A DNA stretch of 64,000 nucleotides from Nereocystis luetkeana (GCA_031213475.1 JARUPZ010000014.1:4736556-4800555), one strand, 5' to 3'; positions 21,586-33,579 are shown, counted from the stretch's first letter. Program-made: numbers and translations. Notes: generated by a model not told the origin, from the sequence alone.

Positions 21586-22482
21586 TTGACCAGGCGACCC
21601 GCTGGGGGGGGCGAGACCAAGGCCTTCGCCAAAGCTCGCTACAGGAGTCTACAAGGAGCAGGAGCCACTGCTTGCCTTCGGGCGAGGCCAGCAGACTCGC
21701 TCCATGTCATACCAGCAGCGGAGTTCGCGGGCATGGACAGGCGCTTCATGGGCATCGAGAAGCATGTGGTAGTGAGGGGTCCCTGCTGCGACGCAGTCGA
21801 CGTAGACACACGCCACGCACGCATCTGTCCCAGAGCAGGGGCACAGGTAAACCAGCATCTACCGTTGGTTCACGCGATCTCCCGCACGCTGAAGCGGCTG
21901 GGACTCCCGCACCAAGTAGAGAGCGGCGAACCGTTCACTGCAGAACGGAACCTGCGGATGGACATCGTTGTCAGGAGAGGAGGTCTTCGGGACGCTCCTA
22001 ACAGGGAATACAGGGAAACGTCCATCCTGCTGGACGTCACCCGTGCAGAACCGCAAGCGCAGGCCCACCTTCGAGGAGGCAGCGCTGATCATGATGGATC
22101 AGCTGCCTCTACCTCCGAGGCGCGCAAGCGCCAACACTACGCGCGTCCGGGACATGTGTTCTTCGCCGAGCGGAGCCACAAACTAGCCACCTTAGCGGTG
22201 GAAACCTTTGGGCGCCTCGGGGTAGAGGGCAGCAACTTCATCGACCAGCTGGCAGCTAGCGTCGTGGGGGGGAGGGATGGTGGGTCGATGGCAAGGAATG
22301 GGGTGGTGAAGGAACGTCTGCTCCAAATCGTCTCGGTGACCACCCAGGTCGCCATTTCGAGGAGGGTGTCGAGGTTCAAGCTTCAGCTTAGGGACCGCCA
22401 AGAATGAAGAAGGAACAAGGGGGGGGGGGGGGACGACAGACCCACACAGATGGCGTGGGGATGGAGCTTGGATGCAGCTTAG
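21586..22482 (+). pseudogene. LINE1 C-terminal Cys/His motif and endonuclease-like region
   Basis: Near 21780 is CCDAVDVDTRHARIC, a Cys/His cluster like the CCHC that precedes the endonuclease in R2-type elements. About 45 residues on, RMDIVVRRGG and ILLDVT resemble the two acidic strands of a PD-(D/E)xK restriction-like nuclease. A TGA at 22405 interrupts the frame. The same frame continues to MAWGWSLDAA and a TAG at 22480-22482. That last segment is conserved in two other copies (minus strand at 4170-4202; 16534-16566), so it is the true C-terminus. Confidence 0.75.
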
Positions 22483-22699
22483 GATTTAAAAATAGAACGT
22501 AATGAGAAGGAAGGTGCAAGGACAGCAAATAAAAGGAGTAGACAAGCTGGCACAGAAGGGAGGTAGACTTGATGCGTGGGTTTCCTCTTGTTCCCGAGGT
22601 TTTCTTCTTAAAATTAAGGGAAAGTTATGAGCGATCAATGTTGAAGATCATGCAGCACATTGTCGGATGGCAAGGGAAATGATAAAGATAGTCAAGCAC

Positions 22700-23215
22700 C
22701 AGCTATTGACACACATAAGGAACGACACCTTTTCCAGCAGCAGTCAGTATCATGTAGTCGCTGCCGCATAACACAGGGTTACCTGGTACAACGTAGTTCG
22801 TGCTACTACCGTACGTTGGCAGTGCCCATCTTGGAGAAGAGATCTGTTCCGTAGGACGGTTTTCATGTGAGCAGTACCAGCACGCAACAACAGGTATTGC
22901 ACTTTTCATTTTACTCGTACACAACATGACGAAATACGTTTCAACAACAGTAATATCGTGACGATACAGAGCATAATCCATATATGTAGCACGTATGCAT
23001 GGCTTAGCATGGAGAACACATCTTCGAGCATCTACGGAATCTACAGCAGTACATGCAATACGTGCGCACCCGAAAATCTAGTAGGAGATATCTTCACTAT
23101 TTCAACAGAACCGGTAGCATAGTATTACTCACGGTTGGAGTAACGACACCTGGTAGGCTTTTTACGGGGTGATGAGTACTTACCGTAGATAAGAGGTATC
23201 GGATGTCGCAGTAAA
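22700..23215. other. No gene recognised
   Basis: Short ORFs only. TACCTGGTA occurs at 22780. Confidence 0.4.
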
Positions 23216-23219
23216 ACTA

Positions 23220-23324
23220 TTGCGGGAGACCATAGTAAAGAGGACCAAATATTGTTAGTAAAAATGAAGAAATATATAGGTTTTTGTCTCTACCGTAGGT
23301 CCTATTTAAAATGGTCCCCCGCAA
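23220..23324. mobile_element. MITE-A copy 8, with matching changes at both ends
   Basis: 105 bp with TA on both sides. The left end reads TTGCGGGAGACC and the right GGTCCCCCGCAA. The usual TTACG/CGTAA is changed to TTGCG/CGCAA at both ends, so the pairing is kept. Confidence 0.94.
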
Positions 23325-23329
23325 TAGGC

Positions 23330-24670
23330 TTCTCCCCTGTTGTTTTTTTATCTGTGACTTCAAGGGCCCTTCCCTGTTTATTTTGTTTCGAATTAGTTGT
23401 GAAGGTCGTGCTTTTTTTTCGAGCTGTGAGGGCACACGCTCACCACGCAGTTTCCATCTGCTGAGCAAATCAATCGATCAACGTTGTGGCCTGGGGCCAC
23501 CACACCAGCGTATCTTATTCTCCTCTTAACTTCTGTCGTTCTTCTGTTCTATTGAAGCTTTCTCGTACACCTCACCTGACCGTGCTTACGTCTTCGCCTC
23601 AAGCATCGGCCGTGCATTGACCGGCCATCGGTAATCGAGTCTAGGCGTACACATCAGCTACGAGCTGGTTGGTGCACACGCGTCAATTGTCCTTATAACC
23701 AATGGTATATGTGCCGCCGTCAATTGTCCTTATAACCAATGATATATGTATCGCTAAAACGTGCCACTTCTATTGTAGCACGGTTCTCTATTGTAATACC
23801 GAATATTTACCTGGCCATCTACATTCCCAAAGACCGAGGCTCGCAACTCGCCGAACACTCCTCCTGCTGCAGACATTCAGGGCATCTGCTGCTGTACTGT
23901 ACGCAGCTGTTGGGCCGTCGCGCTGGCGCACCTTTCAGGCCGCACTCATAAACAGCAGCAGGCAGTGCGGGTACGAGCATTATTTTAGTTCCTCCAGTGC
24001 GCGCGCTCCATCTTCTGTGCTGACTAACCTTGTACCCCTGGCTCGCCCCTGTCACGAATTCCCGGTGCTACAACTGTATAACGTATGGAAGAAACACATG
24101 ACACCATGTACACGTCTGGCACCTTGTTTGATATGAACATCTCTGACTGTTTCGCGCGGTGTTGTTCGCAGGGGGCCCGGCTGCTACTGCGGGAGGAGCG
24201 GGGCCTTGGATCCTGGTCCGGGTGCCCGACGCTAGGCCATACTGGTGAGCGTCTTTATGTTCGGGGTAAAATTGTCTCCGATTTTTCTTCCGTGTAGCAT
24301 TGAGTTTTGGCCGTAGGATAGAGACCGGGTCAAGGTCTGGCAAGGTGGGCGGGTGGGGGGCTTGTTGGATATTTCCGAGTAGCCCTCAATTTGTTATATT
24401 GTAACCACGCAAGCTCCCCGCTTTCAATATTTTCACCAGAGATTCGAAGCACAATAAAAGTACCGCGCGTAGTGCAATGACTCTCTCGTACACACATACA
24501 TACGTGAATATGCGCTTTGGTTGTACCAGCTCCACCATATTGTATAGGTTCACGCGTACAGTACAGTACACCTGATACCTGGAATACCGGAAGATTTACC
24601 GGCGACCGTGAGTGAAGAAAGCATATATCGATGTATGTGACCCTACGCACACTTCGCCAACCGCCAACAA
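23330..24670. other. No gene recognised; one 37-bp tandem duplication
   Basis: GTCAATTGTCCTTATAACCA is repeated with a 37-bp step at about 23681 and 23718. Otherwise only overlapping short ORFs. Confidence 0.5.
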
Positions 24671-24675
24671 CGACG

Positions 24676-24775
24676 ATGTGAACCAGGTGTGCACCCAGCA
24701 CTGGTCAGTGGACCTACGATGGGGTCGCCATCTACCAGGTTCAACGCCCCCTCCAGAGCCACCGACGCTAGAGGC
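24676..24775 (+). pseudogene. Fragment of the MNR family (copy Y1)
   Basis: The frame containing STGQWTYDGVAIY matches the core of the MNR..TG.W.YDG ORFs at 35328, 45999 and 54499. The ATG at 24676 is followed at once by a stop because of an indel. TACCAGGT lies just after the conserved IY codons. Downstream similarity fades into Pro/Thr-rich sequence. No MPR-type segment was found upstream. Confidence 0.55.
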
Positions 24776-24779
24776 TGCT

Positions 24780-25354
24780 CGTGCGCCCACTACGGGTCGT
24801 ATCGGCAGCAACCAACACACTGCACGTACAGTTAGTAGTCGGGGCCCCTCTATAGTGCCGGTAATTGAGTTTAGGTGCCGGCTGCCCGCCACGTGTAGTG
24901 CCCGTAAAACCGCTTGCACAGGTGGTACCAACCCGTGTGCCATTGTGCGGAGTAGTGCCGGCTGCCGCTGTATATCATGTCGGTATTGCTAGCTGGTGCA
25001 TACCGGTACTGCCGCAGAGGAACCACTACTGTTATAGTACAGTCGAATGTATTGCTCGGTCATTGTTTTGCCACACAGCAAACCGTTGCTATTATTGTAT
25101 ACAGGGTAGAAAATTGCAAGGGAGTTCGTGGGTACACCACCACGCACTGTATAGTCGCAAGCAGTCGTATATGATATGTATTATATAGTAGCCAGCCAAC
25201 GCACACTGCGTAAATAGTAGTAAATAGCAACAGCCAGCATGATGCATACAAGATGTCTGGTATTGGGCAGCCCACGTCGTGTTTCCTGCTGCCTCGGGCA
25301 GGAGCATACGATACATAGGTTGCCGAAGAGACGGGCAAGCAAGATGACGGTCGG
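24780..25354. other. No gene recognised
   Basis: Overlapping ORFs of about 90-126 codons on both strands, without motifs. Confidence 0.4.
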
Positions 25355-25640
25355 GGGACGGGGGGTGAGGGGAGGAGGGCATACTCATTTGTTGCTTGCC
25401 TTAGTCACTTGACCACTGAACACGCATTCCGTTCGAGACGGGGGTGAGGGGGGGGGGGGGTATGCTCATTTGTTGATTGCCTTAGTCACTTGACCACTGA
25501 ACACGCATTCCGTTGGAGACGGGGGTGAGGGCGGGGGGGGGGATGCTCATTTGTTGAGTGCCTTAGTCACTTAACCACTGAACACGCATTCCGTTCGAGA
25601 CGGGGGTGAGGAGGGGGGGGGGGGGGAGGGGAGGAGGGGG
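25355..25640 (+). repeat. 81-bp tandem array with G-runs
   Basis: CATTCCGTTCGAGACGGGGG recurs at 25425, 25506 and 25587, an 81-bp step, with a partial copy at the left. Each unit has TGCTCATTTGTTG, GCCTTAGTCACTTGACCACT and a long G-run of variable length. The unit at 8.84-9.03 kb is the same sequence holding a MITE. Confidence 0.93.
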
Positions 25641-25649
25641 TGCGTCACA

Positions 25650-26275
25650 ATAGCAATGCGGTTGGCATTATGTCGCGTTAGTAGTGCAGCCTCTGGATGA
25701 AACCAATCGACCCAAGGCCAAACAAGTTCGATGTACAGTACGAGTATATACAGTAGGTACACAAACGACAAGGATATTGGAAGGGGGCACCCCCCCCCCG
25801 CTCCTCGTTGGGGGTGTGGTGATCTTCGCTAGGGCTCCAGCAGTATTCCGCGTCACCATCAGCAACACAGGTGGTCGGAACCCCCCCTCCCCCCCCCACC
25901 TGCACAGATCGTTTGTGCGAGGTAAATAACCTTTACTCCGCACAAGTGGGAATGATCGTATCACGTAGTGTTTATGGAAAGGCACCCAAGAGGCAGTTAC
26001 ATAGTACTCCCATTGCTGTCTCTGGAAGCGCCTACACCGGAAGTGAAAGCAACTCATTGAAGCTGTCATCTACATGCAAGCCCGTCGCACAAGCGATTCT
26101 TAGTAGGATGCAGCTCGTCCTTCATGCGACTCGCCCTCCACTTCACGGCGCTTCGCGCTTGGTGCAAGCAATGTCCGCCTGGTCGGTGAAAGCCCCACAT
26201 GCTCCGTCCCGGCATTGTAGGGATACGAGGGTCTATGGTCATACGACTACGGCCATGCATGATACAGTATAGATC
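25650..26275. other. No gene recognised
   Basis: C-rich and G-rich runs (25788-25803 and 25884-25901) and short ORFs only. Confidence 0.4.
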
Positions 26276-26279
26276 TCCT

Positions 26280-26470
26280 ATCGAGTACCCCCTCCCCCCC
26301 TGCACAGTGTGGGTGTTGAAACGTCCTTTTGGAGGCATTGAAGAATGTCGTACACCACTAGGCGAAACGAATAGGGAAGTTGCCGACATCTTGTGTGGGA
26401 TCGCTACATCGTTGTGGAGAGACCGAAACGTGTAGCAAACCCCGGGAGGGGTCGACAACCTCTACAATTC
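26280..26470 (-). repeat. Dispersed repeat F, copy 1
   Basis: CCCCCCCTGCACAGTGTGGG and the following ~170 bp resemble 32565-32770. On the minus strand both can be read as related protein-like stretches (for example YDILQCLQKDVSTPTLCRGG here), so it may be a decayed coding repeat. Confidence 0.45.
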
Positions 26471-26474
26471 GGTA

Positions 26475-28390
26475 GGCCTAATGGAGTGCTACATAGATTC
26501 ATTTCTCCACGAGGAACCTGTTATGCCTACCTTTCTGCAAGGGGGGGATCTCAGCCACATGTTGGTGCGCCCCGTACGAGCAGGAGGTCACGGCCGGAAC
26601 CGGGTATCGATGCCAGGTGTTCGGAACCGTACAACTTGTATACGTCGGTGAGCGTTTTCTATACCAGTAACAGCAGTGCATATTTCTCGATACATCACTC
26701 GGGCAGCTTGTGGCAACCAACGAGTTGAGGGCTGGTGCTGAATTGCAGACACCTCTCGCGATGTTAGAGGTGATATAAGTCCCACCGTAGGAGGCTCCTC
26801 TTGTACCCCGTTCGAGACCGTTGGAAACATTCGTAAATGACGATGGTCGGGCGTTCCGTTCTGTCGACTCATTCCTTCCCCCGTCTCTGTTCTCCCTGCT
26901 TCGAGTCCTGCGAAAAACGCCCGTACATATGTGTGTAGTTAGGTTTAGCAGCCTTCCGTTCCACTCACTGGTACACACTGGTGCTGGTAGAGTAGGCTAG
27001 CGCTCCCTATGGTGGGGGAGGGGGGTTGTTTTGAAGTCTCTTATTTTCACCTGCTCAGAGCCAACAGGCTGAGTGTGACAACCATTATTCTTTGCAAAAC
27101 TAAGCGTTCAAGCTTTTTTATTATTCGCAATATATGTACCGCCGTGGGATATTTGTTGTTGCTTTGGGCCAACAAGATAACACTTTTCAATGTCAAAGCT
27201 TTGCGTAAGGTAGAGAGGCACTCGCCCGACCGGCGTAAGCTTTGTAGAGAAAAGGGAATAGCCCCCCAGAATGTGAAAACAGTCTGTATTTTTTCGTTTT
27301 CTGACTCGCACACTTTGGCGAAAGGGTTGCCGCCCTGGTTTTGGGGTCAGCCACGTCGTTGTATCTGCTGCGCCCCCCCTCCTGTAGAAGGCGGGAGAGG
27401 GAGGGAGGGAGGGAGGGAGGGTATGGCGTGCCTATGTTTGACTTGAAGTAGTAGTTTAAATCGTAGACAGCGGCGAAAGCACCATATGAGTATACCCCCC
27501 TCCGCCCCCGCCTCTCTCCCGCCCTCTATATTGTCAACTGTCCAGGGTGGTATATTTCGCTATTCAACAATCGTGGGCACATTTCACAGACGTTGGACAG
27601 GCAGACACATTTTGTCCCTTCCCCCGTAGTTTGTCCACGTATTATGTACATTAAACCGACGTGACGTTTGTATATATTTTTACTCTTGTGTGCTTCTCTT
27701 AGCGATCGTGCTCGGCGCAGGCCGCATCTACCGTGCGTATCCTCCGCCCTCTCTGTATACGACCAGACTCGCGATTCTGTGTCGCGTTTTTGTCTCGCTC
27801 TGTCCCTTACAAAGACGTGCTATAGACTGAGTAGCGTTGTGTACGCTCGTGTTGTGCAGCAGCTACCCCCGCCCCCCCCCGTTTGTTTGCATAGTTATCT
27901 TTGACGCGGTCCACGTCTGCTGCGGTGTCAGTCGTCGGGTAAAAGCGTGCATTTGCATGCTTCTTTGTCAGAACCTTCTTTCGACCAACGGTTGAACTTT
28001 GCTTGACTACTCGTATAGTGCCCAGATATAGAAGTATGTAGTACCTGGTAGGAAACACATGGCCTGTGTCACCCTTTGCCATACGATGCGACGCCGCTCC
28101 CCCAAGAGTCCCCCGCCACTTACTGTGATGGCTATTGCGGTGATTCAACAATATTGCCCCCCCTGACCCATTGTCCATTCTCGTTGGTATGCGCAGAGGT
28201 TTTGTTTTCTAAGTTGGCTCTCTGTTTAACATCTTAAATCGGCTTTTTGACCGGGCAACTGCTGCTGTCGCAGTAGAGGTTCTTGCGGGGGCTGGCTACG
28301 GAGTGTGCCTTCTTCGACCGAATAGTCCGAATTCACCGGATGGAGCATATTAAACTCGTGTTTTTCCATGCAGTTGCACGTTTTTATCTG
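26475..28390. other. No gene recognised
   Basis: Includes a (GAGG)n tract at 27396-27421 and C-runs. ORFs of 88-159 codons overlap on both strands without motifs. Confidence 0.4.
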
Positions 28391-28394
28391 CAGA

Positions 28395-28625
28395 TTTACA
28401 GAGGTCGTCAGACTACCAGAGTCTCCGGGTATCAGTCATTTCGACTTTACCCTATTCACTCGCGAGGACTCGGTTATTTCGGCTTTGAGTACACTAGGGA
28501 CTCGCAAGTACTCAGTCATGTCTGCTTTCGGCACCCCAGAGACTCGCCAAGACTCAGTTAGTCAGGAGTGGACACCCTAGGAACTCGCGAGGACTCGAGT
28601 CATCTCAGCAGTTCATGCCCCCATG
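28395..28625 (+). repeat. 42-bp minisatellite, left part
   Basis: Degenerate units contain GACTCGCGAGGACTC and TTTGAGTACACTAGGGACTC. The same unit recurs at 30.09-30.30 kb on the other side of a LINE2 fragment, in the same orientation. Confidence 0.8.
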
Positions 28626-29830
28626 ACTCGCTCGCCGTAGGGCCCGCCTCAAGCCGAAACGCTCTGAATATTCGCCATCGTCCGTCCGGAGGCGCGTACG
28701 CATTCCATGGCGGCGGTGGCAAAAAAAACCGAGGGCACCTTTGGTGGTACGGCGACCTATGCGAGCGCGGTCGACAAATAGAGTTCGGTCGACTGACTCG
28801 TCCGCCTTGGCGAGGTCGACGAAACACATGTAAAGATGGGTGCTCTTCTGTCGTGCCTATCGGTGGAGTCGTGGAACCCCGAATATTTTGTCAATCGTCA
28901 GCCGTTCCGGTCTGAAGGCGCACTGCTCCTCTGGTAAGATATCCTCCCGTTCGTAGTGATGGCTCGGGTGATTGGCTATTTCTTTGAGAATAACCTTTCT
29001 ACTGAGAAGGCCAGCAGGCACCGCCTGTTGTCGTTCAGCGTATTCCGCCCGTATGCACCAAGCACCTCGTCATCGACGTAACCTTCCTCCCTTGTGGCAG
29101 TGCGAGCGTTAGCACATGTCATGACAATTAGGTGTTCTTTTTTGGGCACTGCTGCAACTGTGCTGCCTAGCGTCGTCCAAAACCTGCCTTTGTCACGGAC
29201 TGTTTCAAGATTATTAGTCGGAGCGTAGGCAACCACATAGGAAATCCCAATCGTTTTCCCCATCAAGTTTAGTCGCACCTTGATCAGCCGAGCACTGATG
29301 TACTCCACATCAAGTCCATCTCGATATCCTTCAAGATTGGTTCGACTCTTTGACTGGCATCCCTACTGTATGTTGACCCTTGGCCTCCGTACCACCTCCG
29401 CCAGCTCTACTGCAGTACGCAGTGAAACTCCCTGCTGTAAACCCATCCTACCCATCTCGTCTCGTCTAGTGCAACCCAACAACCTCACACTGGCTTCGCC
29501 TGCAGGCGTCCATGATCTCTTCGGCATGACCAAGGTTGTTGGTGCTGTTGACGGCCAGAGTACGGACGTTGAACGCGCCCACGGTTCGCTCGCCCTCGCG
29601 AGTCTCTAATCTAGCGGCTCTTCGTACCTCTCGATCAACTTGCCGCGGGTTTCGGCCCCTTCTTATCCCTTTTCGAGCAGCTTTCAACCATCTAATACTT
29701 GGCCTACTTTGGTCCTTGCCTTGCTTCCAACGTGTCGGGGGCAGCACTCCCGATCGGCAACATCCGCCCCCATCCTGTCCTGTATGTTGCTCTCTCCCGT
29801 GGGATTCCCTGTCGCCCACGCTTTCCGCGA
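28605..29830 (-). pseudogene. LINE2 fragment: AP endonuclease plus start of RT
   Basis: On the minus strand, 29590-29470 reads VGAFNVRTLAVNSTNN, then EEIMDACRRSQCEVVGL, the N-terminus of an APE-type endonuclease. After a stop, 29310-28980 has ISYVVAYAPT, KKEHLIVM and VLGAYGRNTLNDNRRCLLAF, the C-terminal half of that domain. The usual GDFNA block reads MTCANA, so a metal-binding Asp is lost. Then 28845-28605 has MCFVDLAKADESVDRTL and RTDDGEYSERFG, RT motif A and after. The RT region upstream of motif A is mostly missing, so the copy is internally deleted. Confidence 0.85.
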
Positions 29831-30084
29831 CGCAACCCTATCATTGCCACAGGCTTGAAAGGCCACAGGAAGCCTAGTCCGCGATTATCGGGGTGCAATC
29901 CCCGTCAGCGTGACCACGCCCAGCTCACCACGAGCAAGGCAGCAGCACACAGGCGAGGTCAGCGCCCTGCGATACCAGGTACCAGTAGCAGGCACGAGAT
30001 ACCAGGTACAGGTGCACTCCTCCGGTCGGATCGAGAAGGCCAATATCATACCTGGTACATGTACCTGGTACTAGCAAGGTGGAC

Positions 30085-30300
30085 TCCCAAAAACTGAGTC
30101 ATTTCAGCTTCTACAGTAGCACCATAGGCATTCACGAGGACTCAGCCATACCTGGTATCGGTTTTGAGTACACTAGGGACTCGCGAGGACTCAGCCATTT
30201 TAGCATTGAGCACACTAGGGACCCGCGAGGACTCAGTCATTTCAGCTTTCAGTATCCTAGGGACTCAGTACTTCGAAATGACTCGGACTGGACTCTGAAA
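30085..30300 (+). repeat. 42-bp minisatellite, right part
   Basis: AGGGACTCGCGAGGACTCAG recurs with a 42-bp step. Because 42 is a multiple of three, one frame encodes a 14-residue repeat like RGLSHFSFEYTRDS. I take this as a by-product of the repeat, not a gene. Confidence 0.85.
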
Positions 30301-30592
30301 ACGCCGTTACAGATTCATGCGCCCCTTCAGCGGGGAACAGCGTTTTGGTAACCCTTCTCCGAGCGGCTTTACGCGTTGTGGGAAGGGGCCTTATTTTTTG
30401 TCGGGCGGATGTTTTCATCCACCCAAGGCGCGAGGGGCCACCTCTTTTTTTTCTGACGGTGCTGCGAACCCACTTTGAGGAGCTCTGCTCCTCACCCAAC
30501 AACAGCCGATTCATGAGGATTCTTGTGCGAGCTGGAAGCCCGATGTACCACAAACGCATGGGCTAGATCTCTACAGTAGACATCTTACCTTG

Positions 30593-30690
30593 TTGTATAT
30601 TGCCATTGTTGCTGTTGCTGCCGTTGTTGTTGTTGATGTTGCTGTTGTTGCTGGGGTGGTTGTTGCTGCCGCTGCTATTGTTGTTCTTGT
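30593..30690. repeat. Imperfect (TTG/CTG)n microsatellite
   Basis: About 100 bp of TTG, CTG and GTT triplets with interruptions. Confidence 0.85.
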
Positions 30691-30694
30691 GCCA

Positions 30695-31995
30695 TAATAA
30701 GGGCGCGGTATATCACACTGGGGTGCGATCGCTATCCGGTGCTCGTTGTCCCGACAACGGGGATGGAGAAAGCTTCTCAAAAACAAACCCGTTTATTTAC
30801 GTTTTCGGAAGGCCCCCTGACCAGTGATCCGTTCCAGCAACACCCTGCGTTGGATGAAAGCAACCTTCCCGTCCTAGGAAAAAAACAAGCGAGTGCTAAA
30901 AAACGATAACACACCACTCCTGCGCGCGAACTCAATGCTCTTTGCTGTGTGCATCGAACCCCCAATTTATCAGATTGGGCAGTCTCCAGAGCTGCACTGG
31001 TTGATACTTTGGTTGGGGAGGTCCCTCTTTCCCGATAGTGAGAATTATGTGATACATAGGATGCAATCACTGCTATACCGCCGTAGTAGCATCGCTGCTG
31101 AGTGAGGATCTACCGTCTGTTCCCCTCCGCCACAGACGGCGACGCACTGCTACGATATAGAGACATTCTGGCCGGATTTGTGTATGTATGTGTGTGTTTG
31201 CTCTTTTTCTGACTGACACAGCTCCTCAACTGATATCGTAAACACACCCGGTATCATCCTAGTTGCGTCGCACATCATAGTTTGTCGGTACCCTATCTAG
31301 GCCATGGGATACGTCATCGGGCCAAGCCTGCATATTCCTCAAAAAAAGCCAGATTTGGGTGGGATATCGTGGAGCTTCCGAAAAGCGAGGACCCTCGGGA
31401 AATTGCAGGTTTACCCCTGACTGTTGTCACGGCAGGTAGATCGGATTTATGTTCTACTGCAGGGTTTTAGGTGATGAGAGGTAATTGGCGGAGTGACCAC
31501 CTTATTTCTTGGCCATCTCAAGCCATTTTCACTTTTCTTGTTTCCGCGATATGCACCACCAAGGGATTATTTGCTACTCTGTGACAAACACCAAAGGCGT
31601 GCGTCCAAGGTTGAGTGAGGAAAAGAGCCACTTGTCCGAGCGGCGGTGAAGCAATGTGGGTAACCCCTCTGTTGTTGCACCAGTCGCCATCGGGCGTCAT
31701 ACCACGGTTTGGGCACGCGTTTGCTCATTCATGCAGGCGAGGCAAACAGCTACCTTTAATCAACCGTAACACCCATGCAACGAGTCCAGCAACCGCTTGT
31801 GAGCACGCCGAGCAGAGCCAATCAGGCAATCTGCATATCACTTGTCTGTCCTAGGATTCGTACGACTCCGTATTAACATCGATCAACACGTAGGCATCGA
31901 TAGGCGGGGCCAGAGGCTAAGTGCGAGTTTCCCTTCATCTGGTGATTAGATCCCCCTTCTCTACAGAGCTTCCCCGCCCTTTGACAGTACACGCT
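30695..31995. other. No gene recognised
   Basis: Short ORFs on both strands without motifs. Confidence 0.4.
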
Positions 31996-31997
31996 TG

Positions 31998-32320
31998 CCA
32001 GGTACAGTGGAACCGACGGAAATATCGCTCATTTCGGATAAGTGAGGGCACCGACGGAAACAACTGTATAGCACGAACACACTACGGTATCAACATGGAT
32101 GCCTATATATATTGTGAGTATTTGAAGGTATCCACGGATATAAAGGGAACATGTCATGGAACTGACATAACAAAGCACAATTCGAACACATCGAACCGAC
32201 GGAAATGACAAACTTACGAACAGACGGTGAAATCGACCGAAACCGAGGTAATTCGAATATTTGCATGGAGACGACGGAAATCCCATAAATACGAACAGAC
32301 GGCGGGCACGAATCAAGAAA
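31998..32320. mobile_element. Possible pogo/Tigger-like end with GACGGAAA repeats
   Basis: TACAGTGGAACC at 32002 has the form TA plus CAGTGGAACC, which resembles pogo/Tigger ends. Behind it, GACGGAAA recurs at about 32014, 32055, 32201 and 32272, with two GAACAGACGG copies. Such subterminal repeats are common in pogo-type elements. I could not find a matching right end. Confidence 0.3.
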
Positions 32321-32467
32321 CATATCGTACTACGCCAAAATTGTGATTGAAGGCGGAAGGAGGGGCACGGAGGTGGGAGCCATAGAGAACTCCGGCACGC
32401 ATACAGGGGTGTTGTGTTTGATTCCCACGTGCTTCGAACGCACCGGAGTCGGGAGCGCCAAGTGAGC

Positions 32468-32488
32468 CGGCGGCTTTTTTTTTTTTTT
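32468..32488. repeat. Poly(T) run
   Basis: TTTTTTTTTTTTTT within CGGCTTTTT..ATCC. Too short a context to assign to an element. Confidence 0.8.
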
Positions 32489-32564
32489 TATCCTCCGGCG
32501 GATTGGTGCGGCGGCGGTGTTTTCACCCGCGAAATACCAAGCTTCTGCTAAACGGGTGACCGGG

Positions 32565-32770
32565 ATCCCCACCCACTCCCCCCCTGCACAATGTGGCCGT
32601 AAACATGTCTTCGGAAGGGCATTGAACTACCAATATAGCATACCATTTGGCGGACCGACTTGAAAGGGCTGTCGGTATCTTGTTCGAGCAGTTTGCTGCG
32701 TTGGTCAATGTCTCCGCAACAAGGACTTCTATACGCCCACATTGTTTAGGGGGCGGGGGGGGGGGGGGGT
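32565..32770 (-). repeat. Dispersed repeat F, copy 2
   Basis: CCCCCCCTGCACAATGTGGC and the following sequence resemble 26280-26470, including the GGCATTGAA block. It ends at a run of about 13 G. Confidence 0.45.
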
Positions 32771-32779
32771 AATCGATCA

Positions 32780-33578
32780 CCTCGTGTAATGAGTTGCCTC
32801 GGTTAGGAGGGGCAGTGAGTGGACACCCGGGAGTTTGCCATGAGGCCAGAGAGAAGATGTTGAACCAGGTGTATATTAGAAACCACCAAAGATGAAGTGA
32901 ACGAAGGGGGGCTATCCCTTCGTCCCAGGATCCCATAAAAAGGTATCCAGATGATGTTTATACCAACACCCATTCTGGAAATCAGAAATCCCGCCGCATT
33001 TTTCCAGTTACACAAATCACACGTATCCGCACGATTAGACACATCAGCCTGGCGGAATATCCACTTATACAAATCACACGTATCCACGATCAGGCACATC
33101 AGACATGTGTGCGACTTATGACGAACGGTTATGACCAACAGGGGGCACCTACTGTATGTAATTACTGCAATGACCGCAGATGGATACAACACGGTGGATA
33201 TTGTCGCTGTGTACTGACAGCCCGGCCAGAAACGGGCTCAATTATCAAATTCCCACGGTCGGAGTAAATGACTTCGTACTTGGAACGTGGAACAACTACT
33301 TCTCTTCTCCATACTTCACGGTTTCATGTAAGAGATATTCCCTGTTTATGGAACTGATTAGTCAATAAATCTAGCAAAACAAAGCCCAACGAACTTGTCG
33401 TCGCGCGCTACGTACCCTATCGACGCGCGTCCTGGGGCCACCTCTCAATTGAAGTCGGGACTTCTGACGAAACACCATACGTTTTGGGGCCCTGAATTCC
33501 TGGTGCCCACACATAAACGTGGTTTCTTGGTTTTGACTTCGTTTTTTTCCTTTCGTTCATCCATCGTATTATTGCGTT
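32780..33578. other. No gene; one 59-bp tandem duplication
   Basis: ACAAATCACACGTATCC occurs at about 33013 and 33072, with related flanks (ACACATCAG and GGCACATCAG). Otherwise nothing recognisable. Confidence 0.45.
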
Positions 33579-33579
33579 C

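Larger units (their letters stand above)
18315..22690 (+). mobile_element. LINE1: near full-length RLE-type non-LTR retrotransposon
   Basis: Coding modules follow the order of R2/CRE-like elements: N-terminal zinc finger, reverse transcriptase, a Cys/His motif and a restriction-like endonuclease region at the C-terminus. A 3' untranslated tail of about 200 bp follows, and its terminal GGATGGCAAG is shared with five orphan copies in this window. The reading frame is broken several times, so the copy is dead. The G+C content is clearly higher than the surroundings. The 5' limit is set at the first ATG (18315) and is uncertain. Confidence 0.9.

Noticed and set aside
27047..27446. 145-codon plus-strand and 88-codon minus-strand ORFs
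   Set aside because: They overlap on opposite strands, run into a (GAGG)n tract and show no motif.
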